Below, piece after piece: positions 27,192 through 38,419 of a DNA stretch of 64,000 nt. Below the pieces are notes generated by a model. The model was not told the origin of the DNA. It saw nothing but the letters and a program-made list of their open reading frames with translations, and did no database searches. Both the position numbers and the translations under genes were made by a program. The DNA is from Sipunculus nudus (lineage: Eukaryota; Annelida; Sipuncula; Golfingiida; Sipunculidae): assembly GCA_026874595.1 (NCBI GenBank), contig CM049321.1:45935797-45999796 (forward strand), read 5' to 3'. How positions within the stretch are numbered: position 1 is the first letter of the stretch; each line of letters starts with the position of its first letter.

Positions 27192-27753
27192 TTTAACATA
27201 TATATATATATGCGTGTTTTTATAATTCTCCATTAACATGTGCTTTTAGCTGCTTTCTAAAGCCGATCTGTAGTTGAGGTGCTTTAAAAAAAAAAATGTT
27301 CAAGAATTGAAAACATTTGCACAGTTGATATATTCTACAGGCCGGTGGAATTAAAATGTTACCAGAACCTCCCTTCAAATAACATATTGTCTATGCTATG
27401 TTTATTCAACCTTGTAAATGTAAATGAAGCCTCTATGAAAAGCAAAGCTGTCGGGAGACGCATATTGACCGATACTAAATACATCGCCATGGAGCCGGGT
27501 ATTTTGTAGTTGCATTTAACGCGTTGACGTTATCAATTTGTTCTTCAAAAAAGACATTGAATTTTTTTATAGTCAACTTTATTGATGGCGTGGATTCCGG
27601 TATTGTCAAAAAAGGTTGGCACAGTGCCAAGGAACTCTGCCTGCGTGGTTATTTGTTGATATACCTAGTCTATGCAAGAAGACGGTTCTGAGCCGAAGCA
27701 GTCTGTGACCAGGGCAACATTTATTGGACAATTCTTGTAACATAAATAAAACA
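23117..27753. other. Shared intergenic region of the lectin pair
   Basis: The interval separates two divergent lectin genes and should contain both promoters and the missing first exon of the minus gene. A weak candidate for that exon is MDPML with a GTAAGTG donor at about 24,894-24,923 (minus strand), but it lacks a hydrophobic core. A CG-rich CGCGCGCGCG run lies at about 23,526, and a microsatellite cluster at 26,943-27,215. Confidence 0.5.
26943..27215. repeat. Mirror-arranged microsatellite cluster
   Basis: Order is (TA)n at 26,943-26,971, (GA)n at 27,023-27,051, (CT)n at 27,126-27,147, (TA)n at 27,147-27,184 and a shorter (TA)n at 27,199-27,211. GA facing CT and TA facing TA make the block largely self-complementary. 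Confidence 0.85.
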
Positions 27754-28619
27754 ATGGATTCATGTGGATCCGTTGGTTTTGCGTTAATTACAGGTATTTT
27801 GTTCTTTTTTTTAACTGGAAACTGTCTTGTTTATCTAGTGAATCATAACGATCATAAGGGAGATAAAATTGTTAAACTATAAATTTATGGTCATGAGTAT
27901 TTTTTAGTCACTAGATTCTCAATTATCAGCTTTTTTCTATCAAAGCTGGTATTTATAAACAATAACAAAGTGTATATTAATTAACATGGCATCACATTCT
28001 CATCGAAATCCTGCGCTTTTCAGTCATGAGATATTTTCAGGTATCCAATAATCCCTTAATCAGGTCATTTTAATGACAAAAGCTGGGGAGCTCATTTCTG
28101 ATTTTTGTCTATTAGTTACCAACGTTAACTATAAACCTATAAAACATATTATGATTGGTAGAGCTATTGAATCTGAATCATGAAAGATAGTTTGTAAGGT
28201 GTTTTACGATTATACAATCAATTTTGAATAGTAATTGTAATAACTATAAGTCATGCATGATATATTGATGATGGTATCTTCTGTAGTTATTAAAGTTTTC
28301 CCAATATAATCGAAAAACTAGTGACTTCGATTCCCTTTCAGCTGTCGCCGGCATATCGTTACCAAGTGTTATATGGTACGAACAGAAATACGATAAAGCT
28401 GTAATAGCAAGTCGAGCAAAATGGATGCCGGTGTCCCCTGTGCCACTGAAAGGTACTATACAGTGCCTTGGGCGCTGCAGCGCAACTAAAAGGTGCACTG
28501 TCGTAACATTACACGAAGGTTTTTGTGCGATGGAACCCCCGGGTCCCTTGAGGATGAAATTCATGAAAGGAGTCAGCGTGTTCCAGGTTTTCACAGGTAA
28601 GATTAGAAAACTTCCAGAG

Positions 28620-28696
<77 letters not shown>

Positions 28697-31305
28697 GAGA
28701 GAGAGATTGTGACTAGTTTCTCCAGTTCCTGAAGACGGAAGGCGCCACCTGTATTTTTTCTATATTTTACGAGTTTTTTTCCTTTATTTATTTACAACCA
28801 AATTATAATAGTAATATTAGATTTGCAACTGTGGTTTCATCTAGTGTCCTGTAACCTTGTGTGTTATTAGGGCTCCACTTTAGTAAGAGGATGCCCTATG
28901 TTAATCACCCTGTCTGTCCGTCTGTCCTTCTGTTTGTCTTTCTGCATTTCCGTCATATTTGTTTCCCGATGATAATTCCAGTTTGGATTTCAAACTTGAC
29001 TTACAACCATTAACGCAAGAACTCTTCCGATTTTGGGGTCAAGAGGTCAAAGGTCAAGGTCACCCAACCCACTTATTTAGAAAAATGGTGGATGCATCTA
29101 ACCAAACATTTCATCCTAATTCTTCCATCTTGCAAATTTACATTCTATTTTAATACATTTTCATTATTAACACCCGGTGAAACAGTACAATTTAACATAT
29201 AAGACCCACCTACTAAGTTATATTGATGTTGTGTGTCCCAGGGTGCTGTGTTTCCATCAATATCGGATTACCTGGAGAAAAAAAGGCCATATGAATATGT
29301 CTCAGAATGTCCACATTTAAATACCTGTTATCAATTATTTTGTAGCAAATGCGGAAAATTCCAAACAAACGGACCAGTCGAGGAAAACCAAGACTAAAAA
29401 TAAACGAGTCAGGCAATTACGTGAGTGCAAATATGTTTAAGATAGAACATTTTATCATGAATGAAATAACTTTGTGTTAAGCAACATTATTTTTTACTAT
29501 ATAATCATCTTCAAATCGTGTCTGACATGCTTGCTCTAGATATTCGAAGATGCTTTGATGAATGAAAGATGAGCAGTTTATCGTTGTTTGCAATAGTTAC
29601 AGCAATGTTATTTCTAATATTACTACCGTCATAATGGAACATATCGATGCTAATTTTGTGCATCCATATATATTTAAAAAAATCATGTAAATGATGAGAA
29701 TTGGGAAAGCAGGGATGATTATCAAACGATGGACCGGATATATGAGAGCATTAGGTTCATATATCCAATAGTAAATTGATATTTTATATTTTATTAGTTT
29801 GAGAGTATCACTCTTACCCTATCCCGTAGGGTGTCGTGGAGGCTTCAGCAATCCATTTAAAGGATATACACCTGGCAGTACAACACCAGTCACCTCCTGT
29901 TACAGAATACAGATGGTAAGTAAAAATCAAATTTTTATCAAACCTTAACATTTACAGTTTGAAAATGTTGGTAATTGGCAAATGATTAATTACCTATTCA
30001 GACACATCAAAAGTTTCAAATTCAAAATTATAAAATAAATTAAGAGGTACATAAGAGGGAATGAAGAGTGAATTCTTCATGATATTTTCACTATATCTAA
30101 GACAGCTGTATACGAAGGGTAGACAAAGTTATTTCATTGTGAAAGGTCAAGGCAATTTGTGCATATAATCTGATATCAGTTAAGATGTCAGTCGTTTCCT
30201 GCCTATGCCCATTCTTGTGCACAGTCACAGTCTTGTTTCTCCGGCGGACACTCAGTATATCTTCAGCTTTTAGACCAAGTCAGGTAGACTGAGGGCATAT
30301 AACAGCAGTAAGGATATGTAGATTCTAAAGAAGGGAACAGCTTGGTTTCCTCGATTACAAATATGAACAATGCTTAACTTTTCCTTCCATTTCATTCTTG
30401 AAGATGCAGTAATTATATTCGATAAACAGCTTGTTCTATTATTTCTTTTCACCAGGGGACTTTTACCTATACGCGAGCTGAAGGATTTTGTAAGCGCCTA
30501 GGTTCCCATCTCCTCACTCTAGAATCTCAGCAGGAACAGGACCACGTGGGTAGGATGATAGGTATGTTGAAACTGCAGTTACTCAAATTATATACAAATA
30601 AAGGCTTGGGATATGTATTTCTATTTGTAACATTTGCATGTGTCATAGATACGACCTTAAACCATATATTGAGAACGGGTTTAACAACGTTGTCTTTTTT
30701 TCATTTATTTTACCACATAACAGTAATCCTTTTATTACTAATTGACATTATTTTAATTTTGACATATAATTAAGCAAACCTATGTTGTCTGATAAACGAT
30801 ACTCAACAAAGTTGTTTCCCGCCTTTAAATAAAGTGTAATTTTTATTTTGCTTAGGAATTCATATGTGTCTTTGAATAATAAAAACGTTTATCAAATTAT
30901 GTTTGTAACTGACAGTACTTGGCAAGCTTGTCGTCACATTCTCTTTTCCTGTCAGATGAGGACTCATATCCTTACCTTGACAAAGTCGTATTAATGAAAT
31001 ATATATTGTTACAATAGTACAGTACTATTGTGATGTTGATTTTCTGTGTTGTACTTGTAGATAAAAAGGGCAGGCTCGACATTTTGGCGTACTGGACCTC
31101 TGCCATTTTCGACAGGAAAAAGAATGCATGGATCTGGGCAACGTCCCGCAGACAGATTTCGTATGACAACTGGATACCTGGAAAAACTAGAATGGAAATG
31201 TTCAAATGTGCCGTGATGATGTCTGCAAGAATGCACCACTGGTTACCAACCATATGTTCAAGCGGACGAAGTGCAATATGTGAAGTCGTATTTCTGCATG
31301 AATAA
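27754..31305 (+). CDS. PAN-like plus C-type lectin protein, 268 aa
   Basis: Six exons join in phase: 27754-27793, 28342-28596, 29346-29420, 29830-29915, 30456-30561 and 31061-31305 (807 nt). All introns are GT-AG (donors include GTAAGA, GTGAGT, GTAAGT). The ATG has an ACAATGG context. Residues 1 to about 19 (VGFALITAVAG core) look like a short signal peptide. Residues about 25-98 form a cysteine module C-x3-C-x5-C-x9-C resembling PAN/apple. A basic linker (about 100-124, rich in K/R/T) follows, and residues about 125-268 are a long-form C-type lectin domain with RCRGGF, SCYRI, EGFCKRLGSHLLTLESQ, AWIWATSRR, NWIPGKTR, FKCAVMM and CSSGRSAICE. EPN/QPD and WND are absent, so canonical Ca2+-dependent sugar binding is unlikely. 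Protein is probably secreted; ligand unknown. Paralogue of the divergent gene at 20.2-23.1 kb. Confidence 0.9.
28620..28706. repeat. (TA)n(GA)n microsatellite in lectin intron 2
   Basis: About 30 bp of TA run directly into about 56 bp of GA with one GGGA interruption, 24 bp downstream of the exon 2 donor. Confidence 0.9.
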
Positions 31306-31484
31306 ATAACCACTTCCGCTTACAATGATATGTTATACTTGTATAATGTGGTTGGCTTTCTATTTGCGAGGGTTTCAAGTTCACAATATTCATGTACCGG
31401 AAATTATCGCGAAAATTAAACCTACGTGAAGCCTGATCTACACAGGTGAACTGTCATTTATAGTATATAGCCCCATTGGCATTT

Positions 31485-31490
31485 AATAAA
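31485..31490 (+). promoter_or_regulatory. Candidate polyadenylation signal of the lectin gene
   Basis: AATAAA 180 bp after the stop codon. An AATAAA also overlaps the stop region at about 31,301, which is too early for a usual 3' UTR. Confidence 0.45.
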
Positions 31491-31566
31491 GGCTTTGTGT
31501 CACCTGTAGTACTTACCTTATAACTCGCACAAGAATATTGTACATTGATTAGCGGGCTTTCCGGCT

Positions 31567-31890
31567 ATGGTAGAAATAATCAGCTCACGCTTTGTAAACT
31601 TATTTCTAACCATGCAGAATGTTGCAAATGGCTTTTTCAATACAGCTCATCATACAGCATTTGGTGTTCTAAGAGGCAATGTACGATATCTGGGAAGTCA
31701 GATGCACGATCAAGGTGTAAAGCGCGAGAAAAGGAATATTAATATCCTAAAGAGACATCTGATGATGGTAAAAACATCCATAAATACAGATTTACTTTCA
31801 GAGCTGATTAAATGCAAAGATGGAATATGTACCTCATATTTGAACTATGATGAGGTTGAAATTCTTACTGATTTATTATCTACTGACTGA
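31567..31890 (+). CDS. Possible CARD/death-fold fragment
   Basis: An open frame of about 107 codons starts 260 bp after the lectin stop. A possible acceptor (ACCATGCAG) lies just before the codons for NVANGFFNTAHHTAFG, so the 5' limit is uncertain. The second half has alternating hydrophobic positions (LKRHLMMVKTSINTDLLSEL then YLNYDEVEILTDLL) that resemble helices 2-4 of CARD domains, which are greatly expanded in bivalves. The C-terminal CARD helices are missing, because the frame ends at ACTGACTGA. It could be a terminal exon of an unrecognised gene, a truncated copy or chance. Function should not be assumed. Confidence 0.35.
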   Translation: MVEIISSRFVNLFLTMQNVANGFFNTAHHTAFGVLRGNVRYLGSQMHDQGVKREKRNINILKRHLMMVKTSINTDLLSELIKCKDGICTSYLNYDEVEILTDLLSTD

Positions 31891-31920
31891 ACTTCTTTTT
31901 TCCCTACCTTCATTCATTTC

Positions 31921-31921
<1 letters not shown>

Positions 31922-31982
<61 letters not shown>
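31922..31982. repeat. (TA)n(TG)n microsatellite
   Basis: TA run, then about 11 TG repeats, then TA. A further TA-rich patch is at 32,010-32,055. Confidence 0.9.
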
Positions 31983-31983
<1 letters not shown>

Positions 31984-34900
31984 GTTTAAAAAGCAAAAGA
32001 CAACAAATTATATATAAATTATATATATATATATAGATATTTATATATATATGTATAATAATAACATTTAATAGTTTCCTGCAAATAAAAAAAGACATTA
32101 TATAAATAAAGTCAGTTCTTTTATATTAATCCAAGGGCAAAAATTTCTACTCATTTTTGTGGGTTCTTTTCAAATTGTTAGGATTTAGGCATATTAATTA
32201 ATATGATAGTGGATATATTATGTATAGGTTACTGATCGCGAAAATGGATCCCTCCAAACAATGAAAAGGAAAACCGCGAAAAAATTAGCCATGCATATCT
32301 GAAGCCAACCACAGCATTCGGATGCACTTACATTCTAATTCCCTTTATTAGAGAATTTTATGGCAGTGTTAATTTACTGCGGGTTCTGAATTATAACAAT
32401 AAAAAGGACCAAACAAATAATTTAGAAATGCTTTAAAATGTGTCTTCTGTCCTATTGGTCTAAATATATATGTATATATTTTATGAAGTACTTTAACAGA
32501 TCACTGTAGTATTAAATGTAATACAGCTAAAATCAGACATGCTTTTCACGTCTTATATAAACCCTTTATTTTGTATACAACCCCTGCTGTGGATAATGTG
32601 TACGGCATAGAGGATGAAAGACCCTGAGCTCTTTAGTTCGATTTTCACAGTAGGCATTATCGAGCGTGAACGCTCTGCGAGCTTAACGGGAACACTTTGT
32701 CCCACGGTCGTTGCCGGGGGAGGGGGAGGGGGGTTCCTGGTCATATAAAAAAAAAACAAGAGGGATGATTACACACCTAGTACCCGCATTTGCGGTACAC
32801 CAAGACTGGTTGACTCCGGGATAATAGTGTGATACATTCAACTATAATTGTATAAAAACTTTAAAGGTGAATTAAAAATAGGAATGTCCCAGCTAATAAT
32901 TTATATCTATATGGATGTGAATCAGTTTTTTTAAATGATGCATTGTTAGTACGATTCTGACAGAAAAAAAAACAAGCTAAAATTGGCTTGCTGTACTCAT
33001 TTGTATATTAGAATAATAGTCATGATTTAAAAACATACATACTTACCACTATAACTATGCGTACAATACTTATAAATGTACATAAGGAACTTTTCGTAAA
33101 TGAAACGCGGGCGTGTTCAATGAACACATTGCATTTATGGTGTTTATCGTAAAATATATGAACCTACCGTATACGAAATACTATTAACATGGCAACCGTG
33201 AACCATGTAGAGTTTGTACTATGCTTGAAAGTGAGATAAGGAACACTATTACAATGTTGTACAAAATATATGGTGATCCATACATTATACCTTAAGAATA
33301 TATCAGTTAATAGTAAATTATTATAGATGAATATTACATAGTTTCGTTTATATAGTAAATAAAAAGAATCATCAGAATAGGACTGCACACCACTGTAAGA
33401 CTGCAAACAACCTTTGTCACAAAAAACTGTACTTTACACAAAATATTTTAAATCATAGGTAATGTTAAAATGAACAAATCTTAGGTTGTTATTTATTAAA
33501 TACTATACAATATTTAACCTCTTTGTAATTTCCAATTTTCTCAATGCAATAGTCTTAGCATTTACCCTGCAAATTTTTTAACAGACGTGATCGACATGTG
33601 TTTGTGTGAATTTAGCGATATTGGCGTATTGTAATTCGTTTTGTTGTTTCATTGTGACAATGGTACCTCATGTTTATCTGTAATTACGTATTTAACCTAA
33701 TAAATGCTGTGTTATTATTAACTTCATTTTCTTCTCATGGATTTGAAGACACAATCTAACCGCTATATTTCTTCACTTACTTTTAATGTACATTTGATTT
33801 AAACATGTCAAGTGACTTACTGGAATAGCAGGTTTAAAACACAAGTCGTGTCAAATGAACTTTGTCATTAAAAAGTACTTTTCAATATGTGTATTTTTTT
33901 CAAATCGTATATATATATATATATAGGATTTGTAGTAGGTAGTCCCAATCCTATCAGAATATATAAGATTGTATTGATCACGTCAACAGCACCTCTTCGG
34001 TATTCCACCTCAATTCATCTGACGAACAAATCAGTCTTTCGCCCACTTGTCAACATATAAAGCCCGCAACCCGTATACCTTGGTATTTTACTTAACGTAA
34101 TATTTAAAACATTTTGGTAACACTTGCGATTTTTAGATATACCCAGTGCTGCGAGTTAAGGAACAGCTATTTTTGTTTAATTTCCACCTACACAATGTCG
34201 GGTCTGAAAAGTACACTTATGCGAAGTCGATATTATTTTCCTTATGTTATTAAAATATAACACTGATTTTTTGCATGCATCACTGAGTTTTTTTCGTATA
34301 AAAAGACGTAATACAAATAAATTATGTAATGACAATTTTAGTTGGTCCTTCTGGAGTAACCGTTCCGCTATTGCGGCCATTATAGGCCATTGAACTGGAT
34401 ATAGTGTAACCTCATGGGACGGAAAATGGGGAACCATAATAAACGAGTCTGTCAGTAGAAAATGGATTTTCTGGAATATTGTAACAGGGCATAATGAGAT
34501 CACGTCGAGAAGTACACAACAGAAGATGGACCATTCGGGGCGCTCGGGAAGATGTACGTCATATCAGAGACTTCAGTGATGCAAGATATTTAAAACAATA
34601 GTTTCACTACTTTTTAATCCATTTCTCAGTCTTTGTCTGATGTTCATGACGTATTCTATATATACAGATGCACTATCACACATTTATTACGTTTGACCAA
34701 TTGGTTATGTTGATCATTGAATATGTGTCATTTTTCCATTTCAGATGCCTAACAGAACATTTCAGAGCCTTTGTACTGCTAGCGCTTTATAGTAATCATG
34801 AAAAACCATCAAACATCAATCAGAATATTAACCCTACATTTTAAATATTGTTAATGTAGTTAACTAAGAATAAGTCAGGAGTTGAGATGTTTATCAGGGA

Positions 34901-35480
34901 CAAAATGCTAAACGACATGTAGCAGCATACTATGGTTGCCGTTTTGTTCGTGAGGGATTCAAATTCGCGATATTCGTGAAGGAAGCGTCCGCGAAATTAA
35001 ATTCATCATGTATTATAATAGAGATTTCACGTTGCCTGTATATCAAAGATTGCCCTTATAAATGATATCAGCTCTTTCAAATTATCTACCAGTAATGCAC
35101 AACAGGTGCTACTTGTTCAATGTTTATACGGTCCCCATCCAGTTCATAGTATTATTATGATTCGTTCAATAAAATAAATTTACATTAGATGGATTAAATA
35201 GATATTCATATATGGTTATTTTACGGCGAGAATGCGAAAATATGGATAAAGGAAATTTGAAAATCGTGAAATTTAAACCTTACGAATATGAAGGCGGCCC
35301 CAGTATTTTGATACTGCGTCTAGTATGAGGCTGAAAGAATAAAGAAAAAATGTTCCAGTTTCTGATACGTTGAACGAATGACGTTTTCATTGGACGGACT
35401 ACAATGGTTTAAGCAAAGATGAGTTATAATTAAAGGTATGAGCAACATCCCGGTCGACTAACCAGCTCGTGTCCATTATT
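31983..35480. other. Intergenic stretch without recognised genes
   Basis: No exon with motif support. A short GGGGGAGGGGGAGGGGGG run lies at about 32,717-32,734. The rest is unremarkable AT-rich sequence. Confidence 0.5.
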
Positions 35481-35486
35481 ATTTCA

Positions 35487-35752
35487 CCAGGTATGGTTCT
35501 CAGGCACCGCCCGCGTCAATTTTTATCACATTGCATCAATTTTTATTGGTTTTTTTCAAAGTTTCCTTTGTTATGTAGTGTTTTTACCTGTTTAGAAAAA
35601 AAATTATGTCGTTATCATGCTCTTCCCTAAACATTTTTATTACATTTTCATCGAAACTTACAAGAGAAGGTAAAAAAAAAAAAAACACCCGCCCGCATGG
35701 ATTTCTGAAAAAGGGCCTGATAACCATCTTTCTTTTTTTTTGGCCTAATTAT
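35487..35752. mobile_element. Second copy of the Harbinger-type MITE, degraded
   Basis: Starts AGGTATGGTTCTCAGGCACC and CCGCCCGCGTCAATTTTTAT, and ends with CCGCCCGCATGGATTTCTGA and GGCCTGATAACCATC followed by TTGGCCTAA. It matches the copy at 6,598-6,873 throughout. The left GGCC end is lost. Confidence 0.7.
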
Positions 35753-35810
35753 TGTATCCTTGTAAAGATAAATATATAGTTACATAATGTGACATTTAGC
35801 ATGCTAGTCG

Positions 35811-36045
35811 TAACTAGAAATATGCTTCTGGGGAATGCATGCCTCCGCCGTGAAGGAGGTTCTTACTGTGGTGTACTCCACAACACGTTCTGATTCACTT
35901 ATTGACCCCATATTCCCAGGTTAATTTGTGCACAAGTTCCCAAACAAGTGTTTGCATTCACTTATTCGCCCATCTTCCCACGTTCAATCGTGCATTTGTG
36001 ACTGCACATTTTGTAAATATACGTGAAAATCCTTCAACATACAGA
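35811..36045 (+). repeat. Dispersed repeat, copy 1
   Basis: Shares AACTAGAAATATGC, AATGCATGCCTCCGC, GTTTGCATTCACTTATTCG and GTGACTGCACATTT with 57,275-57,500. Its length of about 230 bp would suit a SINE, but no tRNA-type promoter boxes could be confirmed. Confidence 0.65.
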
Positions 36046-36126
36046 ATGCACGAAACACAAAGAGATCATCATATTGCATTGTACCACGGTTTATTATTCA
36101 TGTTTATACATCTCCCAGTATGTATG

Positions 36127-36127
<1 letters not shown>

Positions 36128-36178
<51 letters not shown>
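36128..36178. repeat. (TA)n microsatellite
   Basis: About 48 bp of alternating TA. Confidence 0.9.
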
Positions 36179-36180
<2 letters not shown>

Positions 36181-36980
36181 GACACTGTGACAGGTTGGTT
36201 CTGTAAGCATTCATTGTATATTTATTAATGCAAACATGGAAACCATTTTCTAAGATGTTTACTTTCTTTGATGGCAGAAAGTTCCCATTGTATTTATACC
36301 ATAATACTTACACAGACCGTTTTATAAAATATGATATTTGGGAATATATTATCATTTTTGTGATCACCTGTTAGAAGCATCTGATGCCAACTTGAACAGA
36401 CAATGCATTAGTACTTTTCCTCTCTCACAGTGGAGAGGAACAGTATGGAAAATAAACAAAGTATTATGCCACCTAAGATTATATAAACATTGGGACTACC
36501 ATCAGTTTAAAATTGATGGTGTTGCTGCTCATTTTTTGCCCTGTAGCTCGTCTGTAACTCACGCCTCAGAAATGTTCATTTTCGGTTTTGAACTATCAGG
36601 AAACATCCAAAGTGTATATTAAGGACCTCATTTCCCATATTATGCCCTAAATACAAGAACAGGAAATATGTTATTTTCCTATATATATAACATATATGCG
36701 TAAGACCAACAATCAAGGTTCACATACATCTTTTAATTTCATTTCAAGGTCAAGTATTTTCCCTAAGGACAAATTTACATTTCCAAAGTAAAATTTTCCA
36801 CAATTGATTTTACTACCACTTTCGTAGTTTTTTTTATTCACCATTTTTCTTAATTAATAAGTATAACGAAGAAATACAGAGATCTCTTTTAACTGGCTAA
36901 AGCACACCTTGGTACTCTTTATCTGTCAGAGCAAGCTATTGGTGTGAAATTCTGGTGTTTTCGATGGATTTTTCAAAATG
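36179..36980. other. Spacer downstream of the 7-finger gene
   Basis: An open frame at 36,338-36,622 (94 codons, plus strand) has no recognisable domain or splice context and is probably chance. Nothing else seen. Confidence 0.45.
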
Positions 36981-36983
36981 AGT

Positions 36984-36989
36984 TTTATT
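36984..36989 (-). promoter_or_regulatory. Candidate polyadenylation signal of the 7-finger gene
   Basis: AATAAA on the minus strand (TTTATT on plus), 24 bp past the stop codon at 37,013. Confidence 0.6.
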
Positions 36990-37012
36990 CACCTCAGGCA
37001 AGTGTTTAACTG

Positions 37013-38026
37013 TTAATGTTGAACCCTGCGCATATGTTGTTTCAGATATTTGGACCTGGTGAAGCCCTTGCCACAGAGTTCACATTCATATGGTTTTTCT
37101 CCAGTATGTATCCTCATGTGCAGGTTCAGAGCATCCATATCATAGAAACATTTGGTACAGTGTTCACATTTACAGGATTTTTCGTCAGTATGTACCTTCG
37201 TATGTCTCTTCAATGCTAGTTGTCCGGCGAAGCTCTTGCCACAAAACTCACATACAAATGGTTTTTCTCCAGTATGATTCCACTTGTGTGATTTTAAAAG
37301 ACAACTACTTGTAAAACCTTTGTTACAAATCTCACACTTAAATGGTTTTTCTCCAGTATGTGTCCGTTGATGCCTTTTTCGGACAGAGTAATCAGAAAAT
37401 CCTCTTCCACATATCTCGCATTTCAATGGTTTTTCCCCTGTATGTTTCCATATGTGTCTGTTTCTTTGAATGATATGAGCAAATGTTTTCCCACAATGCT
37501 CACAGGAATAAGGTTTTTCTCCAGTATGTATGCGCATATGCGTTTTTAGATTACAGGACACAGAGAATGTTTTGTTGCAGTATTCACAGGTAAAGGGTTT
37601 TTCTCTATCATTCCCACCTGCTTGTAACTGAGATCCATTCAATGTATCTTGACCAACATTATCTCTCAAATTGTCAGCAATTGTAAAATGTGTTTTATTT
37701 ATAATCTGATCACGTTCTTCAACACTTTCTTCTGATACCACAGTTGATACATAGACCGTTATTTCATTGGTATTCATCAAACAACCATCCGGTTGTCTGT
37801 CCATATCTCCAGTTGCCGGATTTTTAACATGGATGCATTGTTCTTCTTCCTCCTCCATTGAGGTCTCTTCATTCTTTATATATTTACTCAACCCTTCCTC
37901 ATTACAGGAAGTCATAATTTCTCTAGAAACCGACTGGCTTTGCAAGCAATCAGCATCCTCTTCTATTTTCACAAACACCTCCATGTTAGGTGCTGAATAA
38001 AACAGGTCTTCTTTTATAAAGGCCCC
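37013..38026 (-). CDS. C2H2 zinc-finger protein, 7 fingers
   Basis: Terminal coding exon after a CATTTACAG acceptor at 38,026. An in-frame ATG at 37,984 gives 323 residues, but the frame is open back to the acceptor (GAFIKEDLFYSAPN precedes the Met), so the true start may be in an upstream exon. The acidic N-terminus has VKIEEDAD, a fit to the SUMO-acceptor consensus (hydrophobic-K-x-E with acidic residues after it). The family motif ITVYVSTVVS is at residues 75-84. Seven fingers follow from about residue 130 (cores CEYC, CEHC, CEIC, CEIC, CEFC, CEHC, CELC), six joined by TGEKP-like linkers, ending in HMRRVQH. All zinc ligands appear present. Probably a nuclear DNA-binding regulator; targets unknown. 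A close polyadenylation signal supports an expressed gene. Confidence 0.88.
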   Translation of the reverse strand, partial: GAFIKEDLFYSAPNMEVFVKIEEDADCLQSQSVSREIMTSCNEEGLSKYIKNEETSMEEEEEQCIHVKNPATGDMDRQPDGCLMNTNEITVYVSTVVSEESVEERDQIINKTHFTIADNLRDNVGQDTLNGSQLQAGGNDREKPFTCEYCNKTFSVSCNLKTHMRIHTGEKPYSCEHCGKTFAHIIQRNRHIWKHTGEKPLKCEICGRGFSDYSVRKRHQRTHTGEKPFKCEICNKGFTSSCLLKSHKWNHTGEKPFVCEFCGKSFAGQLALKRHTKVHTDEKSCKCEHCTKCFYDMDALNLHMRIHTGEKPYECELCGKGFTRSKYLKQHMRRVQH

Positions 38027-38419
38027 CTGTAAATGAGCAGAAAATAAACTATACTAGGTAGTCTGAGACCTCATATACTAGAATTACATAACCACATCTG
38101 CACTTCATATTAGAAACATGCTAGCCAAAAGGAGTATGTCACAGTTCAAAAACTCCTGTCAGGAACACACTCACAGGTGAGCTCTGAAACAAAGGTGGTC
38201 CTGATACCACTGACCAGCTCTAGCCCTTGGCCAAGATATTTCTCTATTATTAGTTTCAGAATAAGCACTGGCACAATAGGATGTTTACATAATAATATGC
38301 AAATACTGGTATCAGTGTAATGCTTTTTAGTAGATTTTCTTGGAAATATTGATAGTTTTCATAAGTTTCAGTTCTACAGGTTAGAGAAACAACTAAGGCT
38401 TGAAGATCAATGGACATGC
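38027..38419. other. Intron or upstream region of the 7-finger gene
   Basis: No upstream exon was recognised. Sequence is not repetitive. Confidence 0.45.

Noticed and set aside
27021-28712. Several open frames rich in RE, SL or IY dipeptides
   Set aside because: They are translations of GA, CT and TA microsatellites.
35811-36045. SINE derived from tRNA
   Set aside because: Length and dispersal fit, but A and B promoter boxes could not be confirmed and no 3' tail is clear, so it is listed only as a dispersed repeat.
36338-36622. 94-codon open frame as a gene
   Set aside because: No domain, no acceptor or donor in a sensible place, and ordinary AT-rich composition.
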